Positions 15,718-24,740 of a stretch of DNA of 64,000 nt are shown here, piece after piece. The notes beneath the pieces were generated by a model, which ran no database searches, was not told the origin of the DNA, and was given only the letters and a program-made list of their open reading frames with translations. The translations under genes and the position numbers were made by a program. Each line of letters opens with the position of its first letter. The stretch's first letter is position 1. The DNA is from JAPPLB01 sp965204095 (GTDB lineage: Bacteria > Acidobacteriota > Terriglobia > Bryobacterales > UBA6623): positions 1,302,001-1,366,000 of the forward strand of contig OZ241991.1 of assembly GCA_965204095.1 (NCBI GenBank), written 5' to 3'.

Positions 15718-16842
15718 ATGCAACGCGTCCCCGTTGAGACGACGGACAGCAGCTACGATGTCGTGATCGACAGCGGCGGGCTGGAGCGGGCGGCCGAATA
15801 CATCCGGCCCATCGTCAGTGACCGCCGGATCTTCATCATCGCCGACGAGGGAGCTTGGCAGAGCCAGCATGCTCGTCTGGTGAAGGGCTTGGGCGGCCTG
15901 AACTCCACGCATTTGAGCTACCCGGGCGGCGAAGGCAGGAAGCGCCTGGATGAAGTCGAACGACTCTGCGACAAGATGTTCGCTGCCGGGGCCGATCGCT
16001 CGGCGTGCGTGCTGGCTTTCGGCGGAGGCATCGCCGGCGACGTGGCTGGATTCGTCGCGGCAGTCTATATGCGAGGAGTCGATCTGATTCAGGTGCCCAC
16101 GACTCTGTTGGCGCAGGTCGATGCCGCGGTGGGCGGCAAGACGGGCGTAAATCTCACCGAGGGCAAGAACTTGGTCGGTGCGTTCCATCAACCGCGGCTC
16201 GTTTTGATGGACCCTCTGACCCTGTCCACTCTGCCCGATCGGGAATATCGGGCCGGCCTGTTCGAGGTGGTTAAGCACGGCATCATCCGGAGCCGCTCGC
16301 TCTTCGATCTCATGACGAGCGCCAGCGAGCGCATCCTGGCCCGAGACCCGGAACTGCTTGAGAAGATCATCGCCGAGTCCGTCGCGATCAAAGCCGAAGT
16401 CGTTCGCAGGGACGAGAAGGAGGGCGGTCTGCGCCGCATTCTGAATTTCGGACATACCCTCGGCCATGCGCTCGAGGCCCAAACAGGCTATCGCCGGCTG
16501 CTCCACGGAGAGGCGGTCGGGTACGGGATGATCGCCGCCGCCTATCTGGCCGAATCGCTGGGCATGCTTTCGGGCGAAGAGTGTGAAACGCTGGAGCGCA
16601 CCGTGTCGGCATACGGCCCGATCCCGGCGCTGGATGGAGTCTCGGCCCACAACCTGGTGGCGCGCATCGGAGGTGACAAGAAAACGATCGGCGGCAGGGT
16701 CCACTTCGTTTTGCCGACCGCGATCGGCAAGGTCGAAGTGGTTCGGGACCCGAACAGGAACTTGGTCATAGAGGCCGCCCGCAAGGCGCTTTCGGCGGCA
16801 TTCGTATCCACGCCCTCGCCTCAGCCGGTTGCGTCCCCATGA
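15718..16842 (+). CDS. aroB: 3-dehydroquinate synthase
   Basis: 374 residues, normal for the family. It converts DAHP to 3-dehydroquinate, the second step of the shikimate pathway, using NAD and a divalent metal. NAD-binding AFGGGIAGDVAGFVAAVYMRG, VPTTLLAQVDAAVGGKTGVNL and the metal/substrate segments EVVKHGII and NFGHTLGHALE are all present. The stop overlaps the start of the ubiE-like gene (ATGA), so the two are co-translated. Pairing of a shikimate gene with a quinone methyltransferase fits supply of aromatic rings for menaquinone. Confidence 0.96.
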   Translation: MQRVPVETTDSSYDVVIDSGGLERAAEYIRPIVSDRRIFIIADEGAWQSQHARLVKGLGGLNSTHLSYPGGEGRKRLDEVERLCDKMFAAGADRSACVLAFGGGIAGDVAGFVAAVYMRGVDLIQVPTTLLAQVDAAVGGKTGVNLTEGKNLVGAFHQPRLVLMDPLTLSTLPDREYRAGLFEVVKHGIIRSRSLFDLMTSASERILARDPELLEKIIAESVAIKAEVVRRDEKEGGLRRILNFGHTLGHALEAQTGYRRLLHGEAVGYGMIAAAYLAESLGMLSGEECETLERTVSAYGPIPALDGVSAHNLVARIGGDKKTIGGRVHFVLPTAIGKVEVVRDPNRNLVIEAARKALSAAFVSTPSPQPVASP

Positions 16843-17600
16843 CACGTGGAGCGGCGCCAGCCGGCGTCGATCCCGCGAACCAGGTTGCCGTTTCGCGGCG
16901 GATTCGCGAAATGTTCGGTCGCGTCGCGCCGCGCTATGACTTCCTGAATCGCCTCCTTTCTCTGCGGATCGATCAATACTGGCGGCGAACCCTCGTTCGC
17001 AAGGTGAGGCCCTATCTCGAAAGAGCCGGCGCCCGAGTGCTTGATCTGTGTTGCGGGACAGGCGACCTCATGCTGGCTCTCGACCGCGAGCGCAGGGGGC
17101 TCTGCGGCGACCGCGCCGTCCCGGTGATAGGGGCCGATTTTTCACGGCCGATGCTGCTTGAAGCAGGCCGCAAACTGCGCCGCGTGTCGAGGCCGATTCT
17201 GCTCCTGGAAGCCGATGCTCTCAGCGTCCCCTCCGCGGGCGAGTCATTCGACCTGATCACGACCGCCTGGGGGTTCCGCAATCTCGCCGATTACGACGCC
17301 GGCCTGCGCGAATGCCATCGCCTGCTCGCCCCGGGCGGATGTCTCGCGATCCTCGAGTTTTCCAGACCCACCGCGCCGCTGCTGGAGCCGCTGTTCGGGT
17401 TCTATTTTCGGCGCGTCCTGCCGAAGATCGGCAATGCCCTCTCGGGATCGGGAGGCGCCTATTCCTATCTCCAGGACTCGGTCGAGAAATTCCTCACTCC
17501 GGAGGAGCTTTCCGAGGCGGCCCGTAAGGCAGGGTTTCAGCGCACCGAAGCGGTATCGCTTACGGGAGGCATTTCCGTCCTTCATCTGTGTTACAAATGA
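16839..17600 (+). CDS. ubiE: UbiE/MenG-type quinone C-methyltransferase
   Basis: 253 residues. MFGRVAPRYDFLNRLLSL is the ubiE signature 1; SAM motif VLDLCCGTGDLMLAL; ITTAWGFRNLADYDAGLRECHRLLAPGG is the second signature. It should methylate demethylmenaquinone (or the ubiquinone precursor) at the final ring position. It overlaps aroB by 4 bases. In this kind of organism menaquinone is the likelier product, but the sequence alone does not separate the two. Confidence 0.93.
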   Translation: MTRGAAPAGVDPANQVAVSRRIREMFGRVAPRYDFLNRLLSLRIDQYWRRTLVRKVRPYLERAGARVLDLCCGTGDLMLALDRERRGLCGDRAVPVIGADFSRPMLLEAGRKLRRVSRPILLLEADALSVPSAGESFDLITTAWGFRNLADYDAGLRECHRLLAPGGCLAILEFSRPTAPLLEPLFGFYFRRVLPKIGNALSGSGGAYSYLQDSVEKFLTPEELSEAARKAGFQRTEAVSLTGGISVLHLCYK

Positions 17601-17634
17601 GCACCCGCGGCGAGAGGAACGCGATGCGAACTCG

Positions 17635-18336
17635 GTGAGCAAGCTTCTCGACAGCGACAGAGAACCGCGGCCCGGCCGATGGGTCGGTCCGACCCGCATC
17701 GCGCTGCGCGTCGGACTGGCCGTCGCCGTAGCTTATCTCGGCGTGACCTTCTACGAGCGTGCAACCCGTCCGCGCCTGGAGCGCAAGCAGGGACCGCTCC
17801 GTAAGATTCATCCCGACGCGTACGTCTACCCGCCGAAGTCTTATGTCACGAGCGTACAGTCGGCTCGGAAGCTCATCGGAGAGCCTCTCTGGGTGAAAGA
17901 GGGCTTTCGCTGGGCGTACCAACCGGGCAACGAGGTGCTCGGACCGTTGGAGAAGATCGTTCCCACCAGGATCCGGCAGGCAGGTCGAGAAGTGCGGTTG
18001 ACCTTCGAAAAAGGAGGGGTGAGCTGCACACTGCCCATCGCCGCAGGCGGCCAATTCTTTGTGGACGAGCTGTTTCTCCTCAAGGACCCGAGGGAGTTGT
18101 GGACCCATTGGTCGGACGAAGACTGGCGAAAGATCGAGACCAACTCGGTCGAACCGGGGATGAGTGAACACCAGGTCGTCTTCTCCCTGGGAGCGGGCAA
18201 CATCATCCAGTCGTCCCGGCACTCGACACAGCGCATCGTCGACTACAAGCTCGGCGCCGAAGCCGGGATTGACCCGGTGCGGGTGACGTACCGGGACGGG
18301 GTCGTCGAGCGGGTCGACCCGCTGCCCGCGGAGTAG
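17635..18336 (+). CDS. Hypothetical single-pass membrane protein
   Basis: About 233 residues if started at GTG 17635 (VSKLLDSDREPR); there is no ATG in this frame before the conserved part. It has one membrane segment near the N-terminus (IALRVGLAVAVAYLGVTFY) and then a soluble domain with WVKEGFRWAYQPG and MSEHQVVFSLGAG. It follows ubiE by 34 bases in the same direction and is probably co-transcribed with it. No family is recognised. The late MSEHQV segment recalls SmpA/BamE-like folds only loosely. Confidence 0.6.
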   Translation: MSKLLDSDREPRPGRWVGPTRIALRVGLAVAVAYLGVTFYERATRPRLERKQGPLRKIHPDAYVYPPKSYVTSVQSARKLIGEPLWVKEGFRWAYQPGNEVLGPLEKIVPTRIRQAGREVRLTFEKGGVSCTLPIAAGGQFFVDELFLLKDPRELWTHWSDEDWRKIETNSVEPGMSEHQVVFSLGAGNIIQSSRHSTQRIVDYKLGAEAGIDPVRVTYRDGVVERVDPLPAE

Positions 18337-18417
18337 CTCGGGCGAGCGGCTCTTCACCGCCTGCAAGTCAGGCAGAGGCACACTTCGCGCGGACACCCGT
18401 TGCCGGCCGTCGAATCG

Positions 18418-19878
18418 CTATCTGCTTGGCAGAGGCAAATGCGCGCTTTCTTTCTCGCGTGCGGGTTGAAACGACTTCACGGGCTCATCGGTCCGCACCT
18501 GCTCGATCCACAATACGCCGTCGAAGTGGCCGCTGTTGCCGCGTGTCGTGACGAAATCGACATCTCCATCGTCGTCCATGTCGTTGGCGATGAAGGCATC
18601 GTACATGCCCCGTTTACGACGTGAAATATCGTGCCGGGACCACGGCTGCGTGACCTCCTCTGGCTGCTCGAACCAGGCAAGACGGCCCGTGCGGCTCGAA
18701 GCGTCGATTTCATCACCGTCGTGATCCCGCGGACTCTGGCTGTATCCACCGGTCATCACGTCAAGGCGGCCATCGCCGTTGATGTCTGCGAGTGCAAGAC
18801 CGGTCGATGAATCGGGAGCGATGTCACCGATCTCGTGGATGGTCCAAGGCTTCGAGAAGTCGTCGGGCTGTTCGAGCCAGACAACCAGCGTCGGCGTTTC
18901 CTGCATGATGACGTCAAGCCGCCCGTCTTGGTTGAGGTCGTGGAAAACGACATTCATTCCGGTCAGGCGCTTGCCGCCGGGCTGTTGAGGCATGTGGCGG
19001 CCGGTCACGTCCATTCCGTGCTCGCGGAACGCCGCCGGCTTCCCTCCGAGGTTCTCGAACCAGAAGGTCCGCGCCTCGGCGCGGCTGCCGCCGAGCAGGT
19101 CCCAGTCTCCGTCGCCGTCCATGTCGACCGGTTCGGAGTTGATGGGGACTCTCACCCGTTTCAAGACGTGCTCTTTCCAGGCCTTGCCGTCGAGCGGGTC
19201 TTCGGGCAATTCAAACCAGGAGATTTCCTTGAGCGGGAATCCCTCGCCTGCAAGGCCGCCGACCGCGGGGCTTTGCTCGCCCTTGTTCGCCGAGCTGACT
19301 TCAGGCCGGCCGTCGCCGTCGATGTCGACGAAGAAGACACGGATATACGAGCCGCGGTTGTTCGCAACGTCCGGGATGACACGGGGCCACTTGCCGGAGC
19401 GAATGGTTTCTTGATAGCCCGGATTCTGGAAGTAGATCAAGTGGGCAAGCTCGCACGCCGCAATTACGTCGAGATACCCGTCTCCATTGGCGTCGGCGAT
19501 GGAGACATCCTCGGCCCCCCCGGCCTCGGCCGCACCCTCGGCCAGAGTGGCCAACTCCCATTCATCGGGGTTCTTCGATCCGAAAGCGAGGCGGATGTGG
19601 TGGTTATCCTCATGGACGGAAACGATGTCGAGATGCCCGTCCTGATCGAGGTCCGCCATCTTGAGGCCGTCGCCGCCACGCAGAACAATGCCTCCGCTGA
19701 CCTGCTGATCGTCGACGAGGTGTTCTTTCCATGAAATGTAGAGGCCCTCGGGCGTGCGGGCCTTTGTTGCGGTGTCGGCGACGGTTGGAGCACCATTGGT
19801 GTCGCTCTCCAGCCCTGGCGGAGAACAGCCGAGAGCGATCAGGGCGCATGCCGCCAAGGCGAGTGCATATCGGCTCAT
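18418..19878 (-). CDS. FG-GAP/VCBS-repeat lipoprotein
   Basis: 486 residues with a lipoprotein signal (CALIALGCSPPG). Repeated calcium-binding blades: MADLDQDGHLDIV, IADANGDGYLDVI, VDIDGDGRPEV, DMDGDGDWDLL, HDLNQDGRLDVI, ADINGDGRLDVM, DMDDDGDVDFV. These form a seven-bladed beta-propeller as in FG-GAP or VCBS proteins. It is exported and membrane-anchored; its ligand is unknown. It converges on the gene 17635-18336, with about 80 bases between stops that contain a small GCCTG/CAGGC hairpin but no T-run. Confidence 0.85.
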   Translation of the reverse strand: MSRYALALAACALIALGCSPPGLESDTNGAPTVADTATKARTPEGLYISWKEHLVDDQQVSGGIVLRGGDGLKMADLDQDGHLDIVSVHEDNHHIRLAFGSKNPDEWELATLAEGAAEAGGAEDVSIADANGDGYLDVIAACELAHLIYFQNPGYQETIRSGKWPRVIPDVANNRGSYIRVFFVDIDGDGRPEVSSANKGEQSPAVGGLAGEGFPLKEISWFELPEDPLDGKAWKEHVLKRVRVPINSEPVDMDGDGDWDLLGGSRAEARTFWFENLGGKPAAFREHGMDVTGRHMPQQPGGKRLTGMNVVFHDLNQDGRLDVIMQETPTLVVWLEQPDDFSKPWTIHEIGDIAPDSSTGLALADINGDGRLDVMTGGYSQSPRDHDGDEIDASSRTGRLAWFEQPEEVTQPWSRHDISRRKRGMYDAFIANDMDDDGDVDFVTTRGNSGHFDGVLWIEQVRTDEPVKSFQPAREKESAHLPLPSR

Positions 19879-19947
19879 GAATGGCAGGGGAGATCGCCGG
19901 GGGCGCGACGGATCGCGGCCCCCTTCGATGGAACTCGGAGCAAGCGC

Positions 19948-20415
19948 TCAGGCCATGTCCGGCACGTAGGCGATCATCTCGATCTCGACCTTCGTCCGGG
20001 AGTCGGGGAACTCGACGCCGACGGCGGAACGCGATGGGCTGTGGTTGGTAAAGAACTCGGCGTAGGCCTTGTTCATGGCGGGTTTCTCGACCTTGATGTC
20101 AGACATGAAGACGGTCACCTTGAGCACGTTGTCGAGCGAGCTGCCGACGGCTTCGAGGGCGTCCTTGTGCCTCTGCAGAATCGTTCGTGTCTGTTCTTCG
20201 ACACTGCCGCCGAAGTCGCTCGGGCCGCCCTTGCGCGGGCCGGTCAGACCGGACGTGAAAACCAGGTTGCCGATGCGAACGCCGGCCTTGGTCTTTTGGA
20301 CCTTGTGCTGATCGCCCCTGGCGGGCACGGCCATCGCGAGAGCGGCCATGCCGGCGGCGCCTCCCATCTTCACTGCGTCGGAAATGAAATCACGGCGTTC
20401 GTTCTTGTCAGCCAT
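19948..20415 (-). CDS. RidA (YjgF/UK114) family protein with Tat-like leader
   Basis: 155 residues: about 35 N-terminal residues (NERRDFISDAVKMGGAAGMAALAMA) resemble a Tat leader, then a RidA domain with RIGNLVFTSGLTGP, DALEAVGSSLDNVLKVTVFM and a C-terminal VEIEMIAYVP. Classic RidA deaminates reactive enamines and needs an Arg at the active site in the late strand; here the corresponding segment is SRSAVGVEFPD, so the canonical Arg is not obvious. Export would be unusual for the detoxifying role. SD AAGGAGG precedes the ATG. Confidence 0.8.
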   Translation of the reverse strand: MADKNERRDFISDAVKMGGAAGMAALAMAVPARGDQHKVQKTKAGVRIGNLVFTSGLTGPRKGGPSDFGGSVEEQTRTILQRHKDALEAVGSSLDNVLKVTVFMSDIKVEKPAMNKAYAEFFTNHSPSRSAVGVEFPDSRTKVEIEMIAYVPDMA

Positions 20416-20634
20416 TGAATCCTCCTTGGAAATCCGGGGAAAAAGAGTCCGCTCGAGCCGCCTGGGCGCTGTGACAATCGGGCACGGTCCCGCTTCGCGC
20501 CTCCCGGTAGTGATGAACCGAAAGGGGTTGTCACTATCGGCGCTTGGCGCGGCTCCCGATTTGATAGCCCCGCTGGAAACAGGGCTCGATGTCGGTGGTT
20601 CGACGCCATTCTACCATTCGGACGGGTTCCCCCG

Positions 20635-20643
20635 TGCTATGAT
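20635..20643 (+). promoter_or_regulatory. Extended -10 box upstream of rpmB
   Basis: TGCTATGAT (TGN plus TATGAT), 70 bases before the rpmB ATG. No -35 consensus is needed for an extended -10, and none is obvious. Confidence 0.35.
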
Positions 20644-20713
20644 GAAGTCAATTCGGCTCGTCTCGTCCGAGATGGGCTGCCACGGAACAACCGAAGCGGT
20701 AGGAACACTCATC

Positions 20714-20950
20714 ATGGCGAAAGTCTGTGTCGTCACCGGGAAAAAGCCCATGTCGGGCAACAACGTCTCGCACGCCAACAACAAGACCCGGCGCCGCTTC
20801 GAGCCCAACCTGCAGTACAAGCGGTTCTGGCTCCCCAGCGAGAAGCGCTGGGTGCGCATGCGCGTCAGTGCCAAGGCGATCAAGATCATCAACAAGAAGG
20901 GGATCGAGAGCGTCGTCGCACAGATGCGTAAGCAGGGCAAGAAGGTCTGA
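20714..20950 (+). CDS. rpmB: 50S ribosomal protein L28
   Basis: 78 residues, normal length for the zinc-free form. MAKVCVVTGKKPMSGNNVSH, NKTRRRFEPNLQ, and a C-terminal SAKAIKIINKKGIE are the family signatures. Where zinc-ribbon L28 proteins have CxxCG this one has CVVTG and no second Cys pair, so it is the zinc-independent type. It stands alone, as rpmB often does. A 20-bp palindrome follows 26 bases after the stop. Confidence 0.95.
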   Translation: MAKVCVVTGKKPMSGNNVSHANNKTRRRFEPNLQYKRFWLPSEKRWVRMRVSAKAIKIINKKGIESVVAQMRKQGKKV

Positions 20951-21195
20951 GCGGAAGTCCGGGCTTCTCTCCATTCGAGGCGCTGCAGCGCCTCGTGCCG
21001 CCGCGCATTATGAGAAACGAATCACGGCCTTTTCCACGCCTTCGCCGGGGCCAGCGCGCTGATGGAAAAGCTGCTGCTTGACGCCGACTCACTGGCCGTC
21101 AAGACCTCACGGATCGGCAAGTCAAATCTGCGGCTCTGTTCCTTGCCGAGTTGGCCAGTACGGTCAGGAAGGACCAAGTCTCTCCGAACAATGTT
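20951..21195. other. Intergenic stretch after rpmB
   Basis: It contains the palindrome described separately and a stray ACGAATCACGGCCTTTT piece of the heptamer module. A short open frame from 21062 (MEKLLLDADSLAVK) runs to the repeat border; it resembles no known protein and may be a gene remnant cut by the repeat. Confidence 0.4.
20976..20995 (+). terminator. 20-bp perfect palindrome downstream of rpmB
   Basis: CGAGGCGCTGCAGCGCCTCG is perfectly self-complementary and would form a strong hairpin in the rpmB transcript. It lacks a T-run, so it is either a stabilising 3' hairpin, a factor-assisted terminator or a protein-binding site. Confidence 0.4.
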
Positions 21196-21380
21196 CTAGC
21201 CTGCATTTCTCACCACGTGGCGAGGCGAAGTGCGTGAGAGGGCCGTCAGGACGAGGCGCGAGCCGCTTGGCGCGCGCAGGCGTACTTGAACCGTACGTTG
21301 AGCACGGCAAGCAAGCGCAACGAAGTCCTGGCGGTCGTATCGTGTGCTTCGACCGTCGGGTGGTGAGAAATGCAGGCTAG
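21196..21380 (+). repeat. YTAR repeat, short form, target is a TAG stop codon
   Basis: CTAG at 21196-21199 and CTAG at 21377-21380. On the minus strand the right CTAG contains the TAG stop (21377-21379) of the Gfo/Idh/MocA gene. The centre has the variant hairpin GTAC TTGAACC GTAC. Confidence 0.92.
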
Positions 21381-22711
21381 CCGAGTTTCCAGGGTGCGCG
21401 GTATTCGTAGTGCAGGTATCGATTCGCGTCGTCGCTGTTCGTGAAACGCTCGTTCATGCGGTCCCAGGTCAGGTGTTGGCGAGTTTTGAGGGCGATGTTG
21501 GCGAGATTGGCCGTCGTGGTTGAACGATGGGCCGTCTCGATATCGCAGTTGGGGGTTTCGCGGGACTTGATGCAGTCAAGAAAGTTGCGGATATGGAAGC
21601 GGGTGTCGGCGCGGCCTTCGACTTGCCTGGCTTCCATGGCGGGCTCGTAGGAGTCACGAAACTCCTGGCGCCGTTCGCGGTGTCCGGGGAGCGGGATGCC
21701 TCCGGGGGCGGGCATGGCGGCCTGCTTTTCGGGAATGACTTCCCAGCCGTCTCCGTAGACATAGACCGTCCCCTTGGTGCCGCGCCATTCGGCGAGGAAG
21801 GGCTTCGTGGCGTTGACGGGAGCGGCGTTGCAACTGAAATCCGAGAACGTAAGGAGCGTTGCGCCGGGGAACAGCCAGAGAGCTTCCATCGTGTCAACGG
21901 TCTGGCGGTTGTCCTGGATGGCATACTTGCCGCCGATGGCGGTGACGGAGAGCGGCGCGTCCTGCCCGAGCCCCCACTGAATCAAGTCGAGGTAGTGGAC
22001 GCCATTGTCGGTGATCTGTCCGCCGGAGTAATCATGGAACCAGCGGAATTTGTAACTGAAACGGTTCTCGTTGTATGGCGCTGCCGGCGCCGGGCCGAGG
22101 TACAGGTCCCAATCGATGCCCGGCGGCGGATCGGCGTCAGGGGTGCTGCCGATCCCGTGCGGGTACTCGTTGGCGATGCGCGCCGCGCGAGCGACGGTGA
22201 CGTGTCCGATCTCGCCGGAGCGGACAAACTCCGCCGCTTCCCTGCAGTAGGGCGCCGATCGGCGCTGGATGCCTACCTGAACGACGCGCTTGGTGCGCAT
22301 CGCGATCTCGACCATGCGCCGGCCTTCGTAGATCGTCAGGGAAAGGGGCTTCTCGATGTAGATGTCTTTGCCTGCGTTGCAAGCGTCGATCACCATCAGC
22401 GCGTGCCAGTGATCGGGGCTAGCGATGACGACGGCGTCGATGTCGGGCTTGGCGATGAGATCACGGTAGTCGTTGAATAGCTCCGGCGACGTTCCGGCGA
22501 TCTGCGCGGCGTTTTCCATGAAATCGCGGCGGATGTCGCAGACAGCGGCGATCTGCTGGTCGGCGTATTCCTTGGTCGCACGGACGAGCGACGTGCCGCG
22601 GTTGCCGACCCCGATGAATCCGAGCCGGACGCGGTCGTTGGCTCCTGGGATGCGCTGGTAGGAGAGGGCGGTGAAAGCGGCGGCCTTGGTAAAAGTGCGG
22701 CGGGAGGTCAT
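21377..22711 (-). CDS. Gfo/Idh/MocA family oxidoreductase with Tat-like leader
   Basis: 444 residues. N-terminal TSRRTFTKAAAFTAL is a short Tat-like leader; Rossmann motif LGFIGVGNRGTSLV; SPDHWHALMVIDACNAGKDIYIEKPLS carries the family EKP signature with the catalytic Lys. A long C-terminal alpha/beta domain includes DNGVHYLDLIQWGLG. Exported Gfo/Idh proteins of this type are abundant in Acidobacteria and Planctomycetes and are linked to sugar or glycan oxidation; the substrate is unknown. The stop codon is the border of the adjacent repeat. Confidence 0.9.
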   Translation of the reverse strand: MTSRRTFTKAAAFTALSYQRIPGANDRVRLGFIGVGNRGTSLVRATKEYADQQIAAVCDIRRDFMENAAQIAGTSPELFNDYRDLIAKPDIDAVVIASPDHWHALMVIDACNAGKDIYIEKPLSLTIYEGRRMVEIAMRTKRVVQVGIQRRSAPYCREAAEFVRSGEIGHVTVARAARIANEYPHGIGSTPDADPPPGIDWDLYLGPAPAAPYNENRFSYKFRWFHDYSGGQITDNGVHYLDLIQWGLGQDAPLSVTAIGGKYAIQDNRQTVDTMEALWLFPGATLLTFSDFSCNAAPVNATKPFLAEWRGTKGTVYVYGDGWEVIPEKQAAMPAPGGIPLPGHRERRQEFRDSYEPAMEARQVEGRADTRFHIRNFLDCIKSRETPNCDIETAHRSTTTANLANIALKTRQHLTWDRMNERFTNSDDANRYLHYEYRAPWKLG

Positions 22712-23095
22712 GCCTGACAGTGTCTCTCAAAGGCACTTCAAGCCGCAAAGCGGGTAACGGCATGGCCGGCCGCCGGATCTTCAGTATTCGTGGGCCACTT
22801 GCCCCAACCATCGCTTGCTTTACCGCAATGCCGATGATCTCGGACGAATCGCCCTTTATCAAGTCTTTACCTGACTCGACCAGACCGGTGATGCCGCTAG
22901 AAAATTCAACTGCGCCGTGTGCAATGCTACAATGCTCGCACCAAGAATAAATTACCCGCCAGCTTGCCGAAAGTCATCAAGATCCTAAAGCCTCCGAATT
23001 CAAGATCCCTCGCAAATCTGACAACTACTTCTTGGAACGATCGACAAGTTGAGTTTTTTGAGGCCACTGAATAGAGAAATGACGCCGTATCGGAG
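22712..23095. other. Intergenic region between divergent genes
   Basis: No gene is seen. It holds a sigma-70-like promoter for the permease (22905-22933) followed by a leader of about 155 bases. The base composition becomes AT-rich from 22880 to 23080, unlike the flanks. No known riboswitch fold was recognised. Confidence 0.4.
22905..22933 (+). promoter_or_regulatory. Candidate sigma-70 promoter of the Cu/Zn permease gene
   Basis: TTCAAC, 17-base spacer, TACAAT. This is one of the best -35/-10 pairs in the window and faces the permease at 23096. Confidence 0.45.
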
Positions 23096-24439
23096 ATGTT
23101 AGACGCAACGATTCGGCTATTCGACTTTCTCTGGGCATCGTTTCTGGTTCTGTCGCCGATGCTGCTGATGGGGCTTTTCCTGGCGGGCCTCATCCATGTA
23201 CTGATCTCGCGAGCTGCAATCCTGAGGTGGCTGAGCAACGACAGCCTGAAGTCGGTTTGCACGAGTGCGGCGGTCGGCGTGCCCGTGCCGCTGTGCAGTT
23301 GCTCCGTCGTGCCCGTAGTGGCGGAAATGCGGAGGAAAGGGGCATCCCGTTCGTCCTGCGTGTCGTTCCTCATCACCGCGCCCGAGACTGGCGCGGATTC
23401 GATACTGGTCACACATGCGTTCTTCGGATTCGTGGCGGCCGTCGTCAGACCGGTCGTCAGCTTCGTGACGGCCGTAGTGACGGGCATCTTCTGCATCAGC
23501 CTGATCAGAGACGACAGCCACGAACCGAAGCCGGACGGACACCACGGCCGCGCCCATGCAGACGATGATTGCGGTCACGATCACGGCAGCCACGGGCACG
23601 ATCATGGTGCGCACACGCCGCTGATGACCGCCTCTGAAGACTGTTATGTGAGTCCGTCTCAACTGAGGGCCATAATGCTCGGCTGGCTGCGCAAAGTCAC
23701 CCGGAGGATGGTCCAAAAAATAGGCGGCCTCAAGGTCGTTTCATGGGTCAAGCCGGATTTCTATCGCCAACCGGCCGAAGGCAAGACCCCTGACGCCCAA
23801 GCCGCAGATGTGAGCGCCGAAACCGATGAAGTGAGCCTCGGAAAGGTCATCAGGCATATCTTCCGATACGGCTTTGTCGAAGTGGCGGACGACATTCTGT
23901 TTGCGTTGCTGGTAGGCGTCGCTCTCGGCGGACTGCTCCTCTTGGCGATTCCCGACAACCTGATGTCGAGTGGATACGCGCGCTGGATTTCCTATCCGGT
24001 CATGGTGATCGTCGGAATCCCGCTCTACATCTGCGCGTCGGCGAGCACGCCCATCGCTGCCGCACTGGTCGCCAAGGGACTCAGTCCCGGGGCCGCGCTG
24101 ATATTTCTGATGACCGGGCCGGCCACCAACAGCGGTACGATCGCGATCATCGTCAGCCAGTTCGGAGCCCGCTTCGCGTCCATATACGTGGCAGGGGTCA
24201 TCGCCGTGACGACCGTCCTCGGCATCGTGATCGACGCCCTGGTCATTGCACTGGGGCTGACGCTCCCGGTCAACCTGACCGCTTCCGAATCCCCGGCCAT
24301 CCAGTTTGTGGAATGGGCCGGCGCATTCATCCTCATTGCCTTGATTGTCTGGCGCTTCCGCGAAGGAGCGCTGAAGAGCGGCTACGATGATCTCGTTTCC
24401 AACATTACACCCGTCTTTCGGTTCTTGAAGCGGGCATAG
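23096..24439 (+). CDS. SO_0444/ArsP-like permease, probable Cu/Zn efflux
   Basis: 447 residues. It has two groups of membrane helices with the family signatures PVPLCSCSVVPV in the first half and CASASTPIAAALVAKGLSPG and LMTGPATNSG in the second, as in PF03773 permeases. Between the halves is a cytoplasmic-type loop very rich in His and Asp (about residues 145-180, with GHDHGSHGHDHGAH), typical of the Cu/Zn-handling SO_0444 group. The start is uncertain: the ATG has GGAG only one base upstream, and no other ATG is in frame. The TAG stop is joined directly to a family-2 repeat end. Confidence 0.85.
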   Translation: MLDATIRLFDFLWASFLVLSPMLLMGLFLAGLIHVLISRAAILRWLSNDSLKSVCTSAAVGVPVPLCSCSVVPVVAEMRRKGASRSSCVSFLITAPETGADSILVTHAFFGFVAAVVRPVVSFVTAVVTGIFCISLIRDDSHEPKPDGHHGRAHADDDCGHDHGSHGHDHGAHTPLMTASEDCYVSPSQLRAIMLGWLRKVTRRMVQKIGGLKVVSWVKPDFYRQPAEGKTPDAQAADVSAETDEVSLGKVIRHIFRYGFVEVADDILFALLVGVALGGLLLLAIPDNLMSSGYARWISYPVMVIVGIPLYICASASTPIAAALVAKGLSPGAALIFLMTGPATNSGTIAIIVSQFGARFASIYVAGVIAVTTVLGIVIDALVIALGLTLPVNLTASESPAIQFVEWAGAFILIALIVWRFREGALKSGYDDLVSNITPVFRFLKRA

Positions 24440-24555
24440 CAGTCCGTGGTAAAAGTCCCGTGGAAGGCGCGGCGGGCTCCTGCGGTCGCTCGGCGCGGAG
24501 CGAGGAGGATGGCGATCCGGGTGATCTCCTCCGACGAACGACAAAGCCGACGGCC
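24437..24555 (+). repeat. Family-2 repeat piece starting at the permease stop codon
   Basis: TAG (the stop) is followed at once by CAGTCCGTGGTAAAAGTCCCG, which matches the inner-facing end of the element at 9119-9303 read from the other side. The rest to 24555 is GC-rich, without a recognisable gene, and includes a GGAGGA...TCCTCC complementary pair. Confidence 0.5.
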
Positions 24556-24740
24556 TTAGCCTGCATTTCTCACCACGTGGCGGGACAAAGTGCGTGAGAG
24601 GGCCGTCAGGACGAGGCGCGAGCCGCTTGGCGCGCGCAGGCGTACTTGAACAGTACGTTGAGCACGGCAAGCAAGCGCAACGAAGTCCTGGCGGTCGTAT
24701 CGCGTGCTTCGACCGTCGGGTGGTGAGAAATGCAGGCTAG
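24556..24740 (+). repeat. YTAR repeat, short form
   Basis: TTAG at 24556-24559 and CTAG at 24737-24740; the two differ at the first base only. The left end reads CACGTGGCGGGACAAAG, a small divergence from GCGAGGCGAAG. It sits against the broken 5' end of the ZIP remnant. Confidence 0.88.

Noticed and set aside
14920..16845. 641-codon open frame on the minus strand opposite the ceramidase-like gene and aroB
   Set aside because: Both plus-strand genes have clear family motifs. The antisense frame is a by-product of GC-rich codon use and shows no motif.
18337..18417. Terminator between convergent genes
   Set aside because: The GCCTG-CAAGT-CAGGC hairpin has a stem of only five pairs and no T-run on either side.
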